64,000 bases of DNA from Agrobacterium genomosp. 13 str. CFBP 6927 (GCA_900012615.1 LT009757.1:380044-444043), one strand, 5' to 3'; positions 1-8,652 are shown, counted from the first letter of the stretch. Notes: generated by a model not told the origin, from the sequence alone. Numbers and translations are program-made.

Positions 1-753
1 GAGATGCGCGGCCGGGCGCTCGACATTCTCGCCATCCTCAAGCGCGACTACAAACATCCCGTCGCCGGCTTCGAGGAGGCAAATCCGCCGCGCACGCCGC
101 TCTGCTCCAATCCGCACATGCATCTGTTCGAGGCGATGCTCGCCTGGGAAGCGCAGGACCCGCAGGGTCCGTGGTCAGCGCTGGCCGATGAGATCGCCGA
201 TCTTGCGCTGACCCGCTTCATCGATGGCGGCAATGGCGGATTGCGGGAATTCTTCGGCCATGACTGGACGCCCTATGAGGGCGACAAGGGCCGAATCATG
301 GAACCGGGCCACCAGTTTGAATGGGCGTGGCTTCTGGTGCGCTGGGGCAGCCTGCGCAATAATGAAGAGGCGATAGACAAGGCCAAGCGCCTTTTCGAGA
401 TCGGTGAAGACCATGGCATCTGCCCGCGCCGCAAGGTGGCGATCATGAGCCTCTATGATGATTTTTCGGTGCATGACGGGCTGGCGCGCCTGTGGCCGCA
501 GACAGAATGGCTGAAGGCGGCGGTGCGCCTTGCCAGCGTCACATCAGGCGAGGAACGGCAGCGTTACCTCGCTTCGGGCCTCAGGGCCATCGGCGCGGTG
601 CAACCCTTCCTCGACACGCCGGTCAGGGGATTATGGTTCGACAAATGGCCGGCCGACAGGCCAATGCTCGACGAGCCGGCGCCGGCCAGTACATTCTATC
701 ATATCGTCTGCGCCATCTATGAGGCGGAGGCGGTGCTGGCAATCAGCGGATAA
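1..753 (+). CDS. AGE-family (N-acylglucosamine 2-epimerase-like) sugar isomerase, 5' truncated
   Basis: This is the C-terminal part of an N-acylglucosamine 2-epimerase/mannose isomerase family protein; the frame is open to base 1, and family members are near 400 residues while only 249 are visible. The family folds as an (alpha/alpha)6 barrel and interconverts sugars or N-acyl sugars at C2 in the cytoplasm. The segment EPGHQFEWAWLL carries one conserved His, and ASTFYHIVCAIYEA near the end carries the second. The stop is followed by a strong convergent hairpin. Substrate (mannose/fructose or an amino sugar) cannot be read from the sequence. It lies beside a polysaccharide operon but on the opposite strand, so a shared role is only inference. 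Confidence 0.85.
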   Translation, partial: EMRGRALDILAILKRDYKHPVAGFEEANPPRTPLCSNPHMHLFEAMLAWEAQDPQGPWSALADEIADLALTRFIDGGNGGLREFFGHDWTPYEGDKGRIMEPGHQFEWAWLLVRWGSLRNNEEAIDKAKRLFEIGEDHGICPRRKVAIMSLYDDFSVHDGLARLWPQTEWLKAAVRLASVTSGEERQRYLASGLRAIGAVQPFLDTPVRGLWFDKWPADRPMLDEPAPASTFYHIVCAIYEAEAVLAISG

Positions 754-760
754 TGTCCGG

Positions 761-795
761 GCGGGCCGAGCGGGCCGGGCGTCCGCTCGGCCCGC
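761..795. terminator. Convergent hairpin terminator
   Basis: A perfect 13-bp GC stem (761-773 with 783-795) with a 9-base loop sits between two genes whose stops face each other (753 and 806). It has no clear U-tract, so it may act as a bidirectional structural barrier rather than a classical intrinsic terminator. Confidence 0.6.
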
Positions 796-805
796 TCGGC
801 CTCGG

Positions 806-1768
806 TTAAGCCTTTGCAGGGCGCACCACGCGCCAGTCGGGCTTGCCGAGATTGTGTGGCCAGTTGTGCACGTCCTTGTCGTTGAAATAGACGACCTCTT
901 CCAGCCTGGGAAAATCCGCCTGCTTCAGCGTCACGTCGTTCATCCACGGGCGAACATAGGAATCGCCGCCTTCATAACCGAGTTCGGCGACCCAGATCGG
1001 CTTGTTGAAGGTTTCGACAAGCCCATAGCCTTTACGCAGCAGATCCGAGAACTTCTGCGGCCCGCCATATTCGATCTTGTCGTACTCCTCGAGACCGAAG
1101 ACCGAAAGGCCGACCAGGTCGGCATAGCTGTCGCCGGGATAATAGGCCTTGAGACCATCGAGCCCCTTCGGAGACCACATGACCTTGACGCCGGGGACCG
1201 CCTTGCGGGTCATATCCACCATGCGCTTATAGGCTGTGATGTAGTCCTGCGGATTCCACCCCGACCATGAGAAGCGGCCGGACGTGTCTTCCATTTCCTG
1301 CCCCCAGCGCAGGATGAGCGGGCTTTTCATGGCCGACATGCGTGCTGCAATCGCCTGCATGTTCTTGTCGTAGTCACCTCCCAGCACCTTGCGGCGCAAC
1401 TCGTCGGAGGTGAGACGCCAGTTGACGTCCCAGGACCAGGGCTCGACCGTGATCATGACATTGCGCTTGCGTTCCAGGGCATAGGCGTCCGCGAGCGCAA
1501 GACTGTCGAGATCCACGTCTTCCCAGGGCAGAAACAGATGTTCCGTCGCCACCCCGGTCTGACCGGTGAAATCACCGTGCGGATCGTAAGCGCCGAAGCG
1601 GATGCCGTCCGCATGCAATGTCGGGCGTTTATCGGCAAGTGTCTTCATGCCCGTGGAACCCATGGGCGCTACCCCTTGGGCGTCCAGCTTGAATATGGGA
1701 TACATGCTGGCTGAAGCAGCAACAGCGGCCCCACTTGCGAAAAGCAGTCTTCTTCTTGTTATTTGCAT
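806..1768 (-). CDS. Secreted GH26-like beta-glycanase
   Basis: A 320-residue exported protein with a twin-Arg-like leader (RRRLLFASGAAVAASA), probably periplasmic or secreted. Residues 154-160 read RWGQEME, matching the GH26 acid/base motif R-x-x-H-E-M-N with His and Asn replaced by Gln and Glu; Glu158 would be the acid/base. WVAELGYEG (about 259-267) would hold the nucleophile Glu262. GH26 enzymes cut beta-mannans or mixed-linkage glucans. It is the last gene of a five-gene operon, 12 bases after the DUF995-like gene, with Shine-Dalgarno AGGAGG 8 bases before its ATG. Editing or trimming the glycan made by the upstream glycosyltransferase is the likely job. Family assignment is by motif only. 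Confidence 0.7.
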   Translation of the reverse strand: MQITRRRLLFASGAAVAASASMYPIFKLDAQGVAPMGSTGMKTLADKRPTLHADGIRFGAYDPHGDFTGQTGVATEHLFLPWEDVDLDSLALADAYALERKRNVMITVEPWSWDVNWRLTSDELRRKVLGGDYDKNMQAIAARMSAMKSPLILRWGQEMEDTSGRFSWSGWNPQDYITAYKRMVDMTRKAVPGVKVMWSPKGLDGLKAYYPGDSYADLVGLSVFGLEEYDKIEYGGPQKFSDLLRKGYGLVETFNKPIWVAELGYEGGDSYVRPWMNDVTLKQADFPRLEEVVYFNDKDVHNWPHNLGKPDWRVVRPAKA

Positions 1769-1780
1769 GACACTTTCCTC

Positions 1781-2284
1781 CTACCTCGTCGCGGTCATCG
1801 CCTTGTCATAAGCGGCGATCTGCGGGGTGACATCGTCCTTGCGGACAAGTTTCAGGAATTCATCTCCGGGTCGCGGCGGGTTATGCCGGAACACGTACCA
1901 GGGGCCGCCCTGCTTGCGCTGGTAAAGCACCTTGCCGATGCGGCCATGGTCGAAGCAGGTATCGGCCTTGCCGCTTCCCGCAGTACTCTTCCATGTGGCG
2001 CGCATGCACAGCGTACCATTGGCATCCACGGTCCAGCGGCCATCGCCGACCGACTTCACGCCCTTTTCTTCCGTGGCGGCAACGAACTTGCGGCCATCGG
2101 CAATGAAGCGTCCGCCGCCCGTTTCCCATTTCCAGGTCTTGTCGAAGTACATGTCCACGACTTCGCTGGTTCTGAGCGGTTTCGGCGTCTTCGTGCCGCC
2201 TGCGGCGTGGACGGCACTGGGCGCGATCACCGCAAGGCAGAGTACGAAAGCGGAGAATCCGCATTTGCTTATTGTTGTTCTCAT
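1781..2284 (-). CDS. DUF995-like secreted protein
   Basis: A 167-residue protein with a signal peptide ending near APSAVHAA, so periplasmic or secreted. The remainder is rich in aromatics (MYFDKTWKWETGGGRF, GGPWYVFRHN) and has two Cys (LCMRATW and DTCFDH) that could form a disulfide. It resembles the DUF995 proteins found beside polysaccharide genes in Rhizobiaceae; function is unknown. I start it at the ATG at 2284 because GGAGG lies 5 bases upstream; a GTG one codon earlier is possible. It lies between the glycosyltransferase (16-base gap) and the glycanase, so a role in glycan export or modification is inferred from context alone. Confidence 0.65.
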   Translation of the reverse strand: MRTTISKCGFSAFVLCLAVIAPSAVHAAGGTKTPKPLRTSEVVDMYFDKTWKWETGGGRFIADGRKFVAATEEKGVKSVGDGRWTVDANGTLCMRATWKSTAGSGKADTCFDHGRIGKVLYQRKQGGPWYVFRHNPPRPGDEFLKLVRKDDVTPQIAAYDKAMTATR

Positions 2285-2299
2285 CACAGCCTCCTCCTT

Positions 2300-4228
2300 C
2301 TATTGTCCGACCCTATTGTCGGCCAGCATGATTTCTCCGGTTGCCATCACCGGCGGCGGCACCATGGGCTCCGCCTGGATGTTTCGATCTCCGGGCATTC
2401 CCGGCAGCACGATGCGCAGTTTCAGGCGCACCGATCTCGCTCCCTCCACGCCCGCACCGGCCACGGTGAACCGCGTTTCGGTGAAGCTGACATAGGGTTG
2501 TCCGTGCGACAGCGCCTCCAGCCCGCCAATTGCATGGGAGCTGAGTTCCGCGGCACTACCGGCCACGAGCAGCGCCGAACAGGCGGCGGCAGTCGCCGCA
2601 CCACGCAATGCCGGCAGCTTTGGCAAACCGTTTTCCATCGCGTGGCGGATAAGCAGAAACACCGAGAGGCCCGCATAAATTGCCACATTGATCGCGGCGA
2701 AAACGAAGAAGCCTTCCGCTCCGCTTTCGCGCGGCGCGAGCACCATCGCCAGAAGGCTTATCGCGGCCAAAACCATGTAAGGCGCGATTACCCGGAGTGG
2801 CAGCGGCGGTGTTGCCTGCGTGCCCTTCGGCGTAATGCGGAAGTCGACAAAGTCTCCACGGATCGTATCGCGTATCGCCGCAAGCACCCCCATCAGCGAC
2901 CAGGGCCAGCGCAGGAACAGAAACACCATGGCTTCCCAGCTGAACAGCTTGGCATTATGCGGGCGAAATGCCCCCGTGGCCCGCCAGAAAAAGGCAAAGA
3001 CGATCATGATCAGCGAAATCGGCAGGAAATGCGCCAGAAACGCCGGATAGGAAGCGTTGACCAGCACATGCCCGCGCATCAGGGCGACGGCGGGAAGCAC
3101 GAACATCAGCGCCATGAAGCCCGAAAACAGCGGATACCAGAGCTGCGAAAACAGGAACTGGAACTTCAGCCGCAGGGGCAGCTTTGGAACATAGTGCCGC
3201 GAATATTGCAGCAGGATGGTCATCAGGCTGCGCGACCACTGGAACTCCTGCACGATGAGATCGGCAAAGGTCGACGGCCCGTCGCCATGCGCAATGGCGT
3301 TGACGGCATGAACGCCGCGCCAGCCACCGGCATTCATCAGAAGCGTAGTGGAATGGTCCTCGGCAAGCTCGGGTCCAAGCCCGCCCACTTCACGCAATGC
3401 TTTCGTGCGCACGGCGTAGTGCGAACCGATGCAAAGCGGTGCCCAGCTATTGTTATATCCCAGCTGCAGCGCACCATGCAGGCTCGCCTCGGCATAAAGC
3501 CTGCCACGGGCTGCCCAGCTCTCACCGGCATTGGCATCGCAAATACTCGGCGCCGAGACATATCCCACCACGGGATCGGCAAAGGGACGGATGATCTCGC
3601 TGAGATATTCCGGCTCCGGCACGTGGTCGGCGTCGAACTGGGCGACGAAATCATACCGCTCATAACCGTAATGATCGTAGAAATAAGCGAGATTGCCTTC
3701 CTTGCAACGCGTGCGGCGCGGCCAGGTCTTGCGATGATAATCGGCCACACCTTTTCGCGTGGAAACGAAAACACCATGCGCACCGCACCATGTCAGCGTC
3801 TGCGCATCCGGGTCTTCATCCGCAAGCCAGACGTCGAATTCCAGCCCCTTCTGCTCCAGCATCGCCAGCAGCGTTTTGCGCACAACGGCGAAGGGTTCCG
3901 ACGGCGCCTTGGTGACGACCATTGCCACCCGCCCCTTCGGCAAAGCAGAGCGTCGATCGACAACTCTGGCGTTCAGGAAGATGAAAATGAAGTAGGACGG
4001 CAAAAGGGTGATCCACGCGAGCGTCATCGTGACGACGGTGTAATAGGGCCAGTCGATGACCCGGTCCCGGTCCAGCCACCAGATCCAGAAATAGGCAAGT
4101 GTCACCAGCCAGCCGCCAATACCCAGAAGGTAGGCCATGCGGTTCCAGCCGGTAAAGACCGGCAGCATCCGCAATTCGCCTGTAGCAACGCGCGATGATG
4201 CGACAGATGGGATGGAGCGCGTCTTCAT
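2300..4228 (-). CDS. Processive family 2 glycosyltransferase (cellulose-synthase-like)
   Basis: A 642-residue inner-membrane glycosyltransferase. Two membrane segments lie near residues 33-50 and 63-86, a cytosolic GT-A domain follows, and several more membrane helices lie between about 355 and 530. Catalytic motifs are in order: Asp in LADEDPD (about 136-141), FDADH (199-203), AEDHST (289-294) and QEFQW (327-331). The last is a variant of the QxxRW motif of beta-glycan synthases with Gln for Arg. The C-terminal about 90 residues look extracytoplasmic. Its ATG overlaps the epimerase stop (ATGA). With UDP-xylose synthase first in the operon, a beta-linked glycan using UDP-sugars is likely; donor specificity is not evident. 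Confidence 0.85.
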   Translation of the reverse strand: MKTRSIPSVASSRVATGELRMLPVFTGWNRMAYLLGIGGWLVTLAYFWIWWLDRDRVIDWPYYTVVTMTLAWITLLPSYFIFIFLNARVVDRRSALPKGRVAMVVTKAPSEPFAVVRKTLLAMLEQKGLEFDVWLADEDPDAQTLTWCGAHGVFVSTRKGVADYHRKTWPRRTRCKEGNLAYFYDHYGYERYDFVAQFDADHVPEPEYLSEIIRPFADPVVGYVSAPSICDANAGESWAARGRLYAEASLHGALQLGYNNSWAPLCIGSHYAVRTKALREVGGLGPELAEDHSTTLLMNAGGWRGVHAVNAIAHGDGPSTFADLIVQEFQWSRSLMTILLQYSRHYVPKLPLRLKFQFLFSQLWYPLFSGFMALMFVLPAVALMRGHVLVNASYPAFLAHFLPISLIMIVFAFFWRATGAFRPHNAKLFSWEAMVFLFLRWPWSLMGVLAAIRDTIRGDFVDFRITPKGTQATPPLPLRVIAPYMVLAAISLLAMVLAPRESGAEGFFVFAAINVAIYAGLSVFLLIRHAMENGLPKLPALRGAATAAACSALLVAGSAAELSSHAIGGLEALSHGQPYVSFTETRFTVAGAGVEGARSVRLKLRIVLPGMPGDRNIQAEPMVPPPVMATGEIMLADNRVGQ

Positions 4229-5208
4229 GACAGCACCTCCAGCCCGAAGCCGGGGCCGGCCGTGCGGATGATGGTGTCGATATCCGAGCGTTTCGGAATA
4301 AAGCCAAGTGTTTCTTCCGCCCGTCTTATATCCGCAAACAGGGCTGGCGGATCACCGGCGCGCCTTGCGCCGAAATGCACCGGCACCTCCTGCCCCGTCA
4401 CACGGTGGATCGCCCGGATGATATCGCCAACCGATGTACCGTGGCCGGAGCCAAGATTGACACGCAGCGTCTCGCCGCCATCGGCCAGATAGTTAACGGC
4501 AGCGACATGGGCATCGGCCAGATCGCTGACATGGATGTAATCGCGAATGCAGGTGCCGTCGCTGGTGTCGTAATCCGCGCCGAAGACATCGAGTTGCGGC
4601 AGTCGCGAGGCGGCCGCCATCAGGGCCCGCGGGATCAGATGGGTTTCCGGCTCATGGCGTTCACAGAGCTCGCCATCCGGGTCAGCGCCCGCAGCGTTGA
4701 AATAGCGCAATGCGACGAAACGCATTCCGTAGGCTGCGGCATAGTCATCAAGCGCCATTTCAAAAATCAGCTTCGTGCGACCGTAAGGATTGACGGGCAC
4801 CTGTGCCGTTTCTTCGCGGATCGGCAATTGCAGCGGCACACCATAGGTGGCGCAGCTGGAGGAAAATACCAGCCCGTCAATATTCTGCTCGAGGCAGGCA
4901 TCCAGAAGCGCCAGGCTGCCGCCGACATTGTTGCGATAATATTTGCGCGGATCTTCGACGGATTCGCCGACATAGGCATTGGCAGCGCAATGAATGACGA
5001 AGGATGGCGCGAACTCCTTGAGCGTGGCCTTCAGCAGACCACGGTCGAGAATGTCGCCCTCGATAAAGGGACCCCAGCGAACCGAATCCGCGTGACCCGT
5101 CGAGAGATTGTCGTATGCGATGGGCTTGAAGCCGGATTGAGCCAGCGCCTTACAGATGTGGCTGCCTATGAACCCGGCCCCGCCCGTGACGAGGATTGTG
5201 CGGGGCAT
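4225..5208 (-). CDS. galE: GalE-like NAD-dependent UDP-sugar 4-epimerase
   Basis: A 327-residue extended SDR: Rossmann motif GGAGFIG at the N-terminus and catalytic YxxxK in NPYGRTK. It fits the UDP-glucose 4-epimerase family in length and motifs. I start it at ATG 5208, with GGAGG 9 bases upstream inside the preceding gene; a start at 5229 would overlap that gene further. It is one base from the UDP-xylose synthase stop and overlaps the glycosyltransferase start. A characterised Sinorhizobium meliloti pair consists of UDP-xylose synthase plus UDP-xylose 4-epimerase, which makes UDP-arabinose. The same pairing here makes UDP-xylose a plausible alternative substrate to UDP-glucose. Confidence 0.85.
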   Translation of the reverse strand: MPRTILVTGGAGFIGSHICKALAQSGFKPIAYDNLSTGHADSVRWGPFIEGDILDRGLLKATLKEFAPSFVIHCAANAYVGESVEDPRKYYRNNVGGSLALLDACLEQNIDGLVFSSSCATYGVPLQLPIREETAQVPVNPYGRTKLIFEMALDDYAAAYGMRFVALRYFNAAGADPDGELCERHEPETHLIPRALMAAASRLPQLDVFGADYDTSDGTCIRDYIHVSDLADAHVAAVNYLADGGETLRVNLGSGHGTSVGDIIRAIHRVTGQEVPVHFGARRAGDPPALFADIRRAEETLGFIPKRSDIDTIIRTAGPGFGLEVLS

Positions 5209-5209
5209 C

Positions 5210-6232
5210 TCATACGGCCTCCGCCACATATCTGCCGGACAGCAGCGCGTCGAAATAGACGATGGTTTTTTCCAGTCCTATTTCGAGCGGTACACGTGGT
5301 TGCCATCTGAGTTGTTCCTTGGCCCGCGAAATATCGGGGCGCCGCTGCTGCGGATCGTCGATCGCTGCAGGCAGATGGACGATCCGCGAGCTGGAATTCG
5401 TCATGCGGATGACGATATCAGCCAGTTGCCGCACCGGAATTTCCGTCGGGTTGCCGAGATTGATCGGCCCGATGCAGTCCTTCGGCTTTGCCGAGAAACG
5501 CAGGAAACCGTCGATGAGATCGTCGACATAGCAGAAGGAACGCGTCTGGCTGCCATCGCCATAAATGGTGATGTCGGTGCCTTTCAGTGCCTGTACGATG
5601 AAGTTGGAAACCACACGTCCATCATCCGGGCGCATGCGCGGCCCATAGGTGTTGAAGATGCGTCCGACCTTGATATCGACGCCATAAAAGCGGTGATAAT
5701 CGAAAAACAGCGTTTCAGCGCTGCGTTTTCCCTCATCGTAACAAGCTCGCGGCCCGATTGTATTTACATTGCCGAAATAGCTTTCCGGCTGCGGATTGAC
5801 GAGCGGATCGCCATAGACTTCCGATGTCGAGGACTGCACTACGGTTGCACCGCATCTGCGGGCGACCTCCAGCACGTTGACCGCACCAAGCACATTGGTG
5901 AGCAGGGTGCCGACGGGATCGCGCTGATAATCCGGCGGCGAGGCCGGCGAGGCGAAGTTGAAGATCAGCGAAACGTCGATATCGTAGGGTTTGCGCACGT
6001 CGTGCTCGACCAGCAAAAACCGCTTATTGTCCCGTAAATGCTCGACATTCGCCGTCCGTCCGGTGGAAAGATCGTCGAGACAGATCACCTCGTGGCCGCA
6101 GGCCAGCAGGCGTTCGCAAAGGTGGGAACCAAGGAAACCAGCGCCGCCATTGACAAGAACGCGCTGGCCTGGCCGCCACTCGGAATAGATTGTGACGCCG
6201 TTATCATGCTCGTTGGGAACGAAATTACGCAT
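5210..6232 (-). CDS. uxs: UDP-glucuronate decarboxylase (UDP-xylose synthase)
   Basis: A 340-residue SDR that decarboxylates UDP-glucuronate to UDP-xylose using bound NAD. It has GGAGFLGSH for the cofactor, the catalytic Tyr-Lys in [11 protein letters not shown], and the long conserved stretch from STSEVYGDP through [10 protein letters not shown] typical of UXS. The start at 6232 is well supported by GGGGAGGAG seven bases upstream; an in-frame ATG at 6319 has no comparable site. It heads the operon uxs-epimerase-GT2-DUF995-GH26 and is preceded by 397 bases of AT-rich promoter DNA. UDP-glucuronate must come from a dehydrogenase elsewhere. The product points to xylose or, via the neighbour, arabinose in the final glycan. 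Confidence 0.92.
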   Translation of the reverse strand: MRNFVPNEHDNGVTIYSEWRPGQRVLVNGGAGFLGSHLCERLLACGHEVICLDDLSTGRTANVEHLRDNKRFLLVEHDVRKPYDIDVSLIFNFASPASPPDYQRDPVGTLLTNVLGAVNVLEVARRCGATVVQSSTSEVYGDPLVNPQPESYFGNVNTIGPRACYDEGKRSAETLFFDYHRFYGVDIKVGRIFNTYGPRMRPDDGRVVSNFIVQALKGTDITIYGDGSQTRSFCYVDDLIDGFLRFSAKPKDCIGPINLGNPTEIPVRQLADIVIRMTNSSSRIVHLPAAIDDPQQRRPDISRAKEQLRWQPRVPLEIGLEKTIVYFDALLSGRYVAEAV

Positions 6233-6629
6233 TACACACTCCTCCCCATGAGGAATCAGCCCGGCTGATTCGACTTGAACTGGATCAAACTCCCGATTGT
6301 GCGGTATCTTGAATATCACCCTCCGGTTTTTATTTCTTCTGGAGGTTTTAATATTTCGATTCGATAGATTTCAACTTTTATGATAGGCGCGGCGAAAAAC
6401 AGGTCAACTTCATTTTATGGAAATATTACAATTGATTACCCGTTATTACTCAAATTAGCCCCTTGATTTAATACTTTTTAACTATGCCTACATTATGCCT
6501 TTCTTATTGAGCATTAGCGCAAGCTTCGCTCAACCAGTCGGGACTATCCTGGTTTTGTAAGGCTCGGTCCACCGGGACAAAACCGCCCGGCGAGATGCGA
6601 CAGACAGTCGATTTCAGGGGACATACACT
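6233..6629. promoter_or_regulatory. Divergent promoter region upstream of the uxs operon
   Basis: An AT-rich 397-base stretch without genes, between the minus-strand uxs operon and the plus-strand small exported protein. It holds TTACAATTGA (6427-6436) followed by ATTACCCGTTA (6435-6445). Both words recur 1.5 kb away upstream of the LuxR-type gene (7998-8007 and 7929-7939). The repetition suggests a shared regulator-binding site. I could not assign -35 and -10 boxes with confidence. Confidence 0.5.
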
Positions 6630-6983
6630 ATGAATGAAATGCCTTATTCCCATAGCGGCAAAGCAGCTCGCCGCTGTCACTTCGCACTTGTTGCCACAGC
6701 ACTTGCGGCCTTCACTTTCGCCACTGCTTCCTGCTCCGTGGTCGAAGACGCCGTTCTTATCAAGACCGCATCTGCGAATACGGCCACGATGAAGACGCGC
6801 GTTGCTCCGGCCAAGTCTTCCTACGGTTACGACAAGGCAGGCAATGCGGCTGTTACGCTTGTTGCCGACGCATCGTCGTCCGAGACGCCCTCGATATCGC
6901 GGCCGTCCTACTCCGGTTCTTCCCCCTATATCTGCTCACCGAGCGGATTTGGTCAGAAGTCCCGCTGCTTCCTGAGGCCCTGA
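6630..6983 (+). CDS. Small exported hypothetical protein
   Basis: A 117-residue protein with a positively charged N-terminus and hydrophobic stretch (LVATALAAFTFATASC). The cleavage region resembles a weak lipobox (TAS before Cys), so lipoprotein or soluble periplasmic are both possible. The mature part is Ser/Thr/Ala rich and ends in SPYICSPSGFGQKSRCF, with two Cys ten residues apart that could form a disulfide loop. I recall similar short Cys-loop tails in other rhizobial hypothetical proteins but cannot name a family. Start ATG follows CAGGGGA by about 8 bases. It is transcribed towards the LuxR-type gene and away from the uxs operon; function unknown. Confidence 0.6.
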   Translation: MNEMPYSHSGKAARRCHFALVATALAAFTFATASCSVVEDAVLIKTASANTATMKTRVAPAKSSYGYDKAGNAAVTLVADASSSETPSISRPSYSGSSPYICSPSGFGQKSRCFLRP

Positions 6984-7038
6984 GCCTCGGCAGAAAACCT
7001 GATAATACTGGCGCCTTGCGACCTTCGCCGCCCGGCGT

Positions 7039-7809
7039 TCAGTTTCTCCAGCCGGAAAAGGCCTCGTCTTCGTCTTTATTAAAGAAGCGTGAGGCGGCTT
7101 CCGTGCGGTTACGCACATGCATCTTCTTGTAGATGTTACGGACGTGTACCTTCACTGTGTTTTCCGACAGGTGAAGCCGGTCCGCGATGATCTTGTTCTG
7201 CGTTCCCTTGCAGAGAAGGTCGAGAATTTGCACTTCCCGCGTGGTCAGCGCCGACATTTCGCTCCGGCTGACAGCGAGGGCGTCAGCACGATTGGCGATT
7301 ACGGCATTGTTTTGAACGTTTTTGCCGTTGACGGCCTGGGAATAGGGCGTGAGCTTGCCAAGAAGAGCGGCAGGAAAATGCTCTCCGCCTTTCATGAGCA
7401 GGTCGACGGCCGCCATAAAGACGTCAAGCCGGAGGTTAAGCGGCAATACGCCATCTATAATGCGCGTCCCCACCAGTTGCTTCAGCGACTCCTCGCACTT
7501 GTCGATGGTTTCGACGACCAGCGCGATAGCAGCATCGGGGTGTTTTTCGCGAATGGTTGAAAGAACGCCGTGAAGCCGCTCCGACGATAGGCGGTATGGC
7601 AATACCAGCCGGACATTGGCGCCGTAATCATCGTCGATCGTCGCCGACGAAGCGACACTGACCACTGCGAATGTGGGGAACTTTTTGCCCAACGCCTCCA
7701 CGAGGCACTCGGAAAACAGGTCCGGATCCGCTATGATCAATAAAGTTCCATTTATAGGAGCAACGGCACCACTTTGTTTAGCCGCATAATCTGAAGTTCC
7801 CATGAACAT
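7039..7809 (-). CDS. LuxR-family transcriptional regulator with degenerate receiver domain
   Basis: A 256-residue DNA-binding protein. The C-terminal LuxR/NarL helix-turn-helix is clear (LTTREVQILDLLCKG through NTVKVHVRNIYKKM). The N-terminal about 140 residues follow a response-regulator fold (LLIIADPDLFSECLVEAL aligns with the acidic pocket strand), but the phospho-acceptor strand reads VRLVLPYRLS, with no Asp at the expected place. It is therefore probably not controlled by ordinary phosphorelay. Start at ATG 7809 has AGGGAGG 5 bases upstream; ATG 7803 is an alternative. It stands between the uxs operon and the type I secretion locus, and both flanking promoter regions share an 11-bp motif, so local control is plausible. 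Confidence 0.85.
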   Translation of the reverse strand: MFMGTSDYAAKQSGAVAPINGTLLIIADPDLFSECLVEALGKKFPTFAVVSVASSATIDDDYGANVRLVLPYRLSSERLHGVLSTIREKHPDAAIALVVETIDKCEESLKQLVGTRIIDGVLPLNLRLDVFMAAVDLLMKGGEHFPAALLGKLTPYSQAVNGKNVQNNAVIANRADALAVSRSEMSALTTREVQILDLLCKGTQNKIIADRLHLSENTVKVHVRNIYKKMHVRNRTEAASRFFNKDEDEAFSGWRN

Positions 7810-7926
7810 TGACGCCTCCCTAAAGCGCTTACGCATTACATTCTTTTGGTTGTGTCGTCTGTGTCTGCCGAGGTCCCCCTGAAAACATAAGGGGCAATTC
7901 CCGCCTCAAGCCATGTCAACTATCAT

Positions 7927-7944
7927 TAATTACCCGTTAATTAA
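7927..7944. promoter_or_regulatory. Candidate operator around ATTACCCGTTA
   Basis: An imperfect dyad, TTAATTA and TTAATTAA arms around CCCG. Its core ATTACCCGTTA (7929-7939) is identical to 6435-6445 in front of the uxs operon. The copy here lies about 120 bases upstream of the LuxR-type start, so autoregulation or joint control is plausible. Inference from repetition only. Confidence 0.45.
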
Positions 7945-8652
7945 GGAGGCTAATACGAAAAGCTGTGTAAATAAATGGCCCAAACGGGTTATTTTTTACA
8001 ATTGACGTACAAAATAGGTTACGCAATGACAGAATCACTGATCCCGGAAATGTTGGAAAAACAAACACATCGGAAAAGCTTTCGCTGCGGTTTTGTAATC
8101 CGGGAAAATATAACTTTTAGTTGAAATCCCTTTACATACCTCCCCGCCAGGCGTGCCCGGAGGATGTGCCGTTTCGGGATGCAAGACTTTTCTCACCGAA
8201 ATAAACCATGTTTTTCGAAAAAGCCGCTGGCGATCGCCAAAGCCGCTTTATTCCCGGCGAAAGCGGCGAAACGACCGCTGCGCAACACCCTCCGACATAT
8301 ATATTCGGGGTGAAAGCGCCAATATGTTTAACCCGAATTGATATCTAGGAACGGCAATTTTTCTGCTGCACAGTCTGACCGTCGCTGAAACGGCGACCGA
8401 TGGAAAGACAATCCCGGCCTTTGACGTGTGTTTGCAGATGCCGGTTCCTTTTCAAGAAACATAAGACCGAAAAGACGAAAGCCACCGCGCTCCCCATTGG
8501 GGCGAGGATAGGATTTGTGCGCCTTTTTACCGAGTAGCGCACAAGGGCTGAACGAAAAGAGCCCGGTCACGGGCCGATGCCAAACCGCAGGTGATGCGTA
8601 ACGAGTACATCTGCAAACATCAATCTTTGTACAACGCGGAGCAAGCGCGAAA

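Noticed and set aside
1763..4198. 811-residue open frame on the plus strand
   Set aside because: It is antisense to the glycosyltransferase and DUF995-like genes, which have clear motifs; the translated product is His/Arg-rich with no domain, a shadow of GC-rich codon use.
8153..8570. Small open frames in the 7.8-8.7 kb intergenic region
   Set aside because: Frames of 49-80 codons on both strands lack usable ribosome sites or have them at wrong distance, and composition is unlike neighbouring genes.
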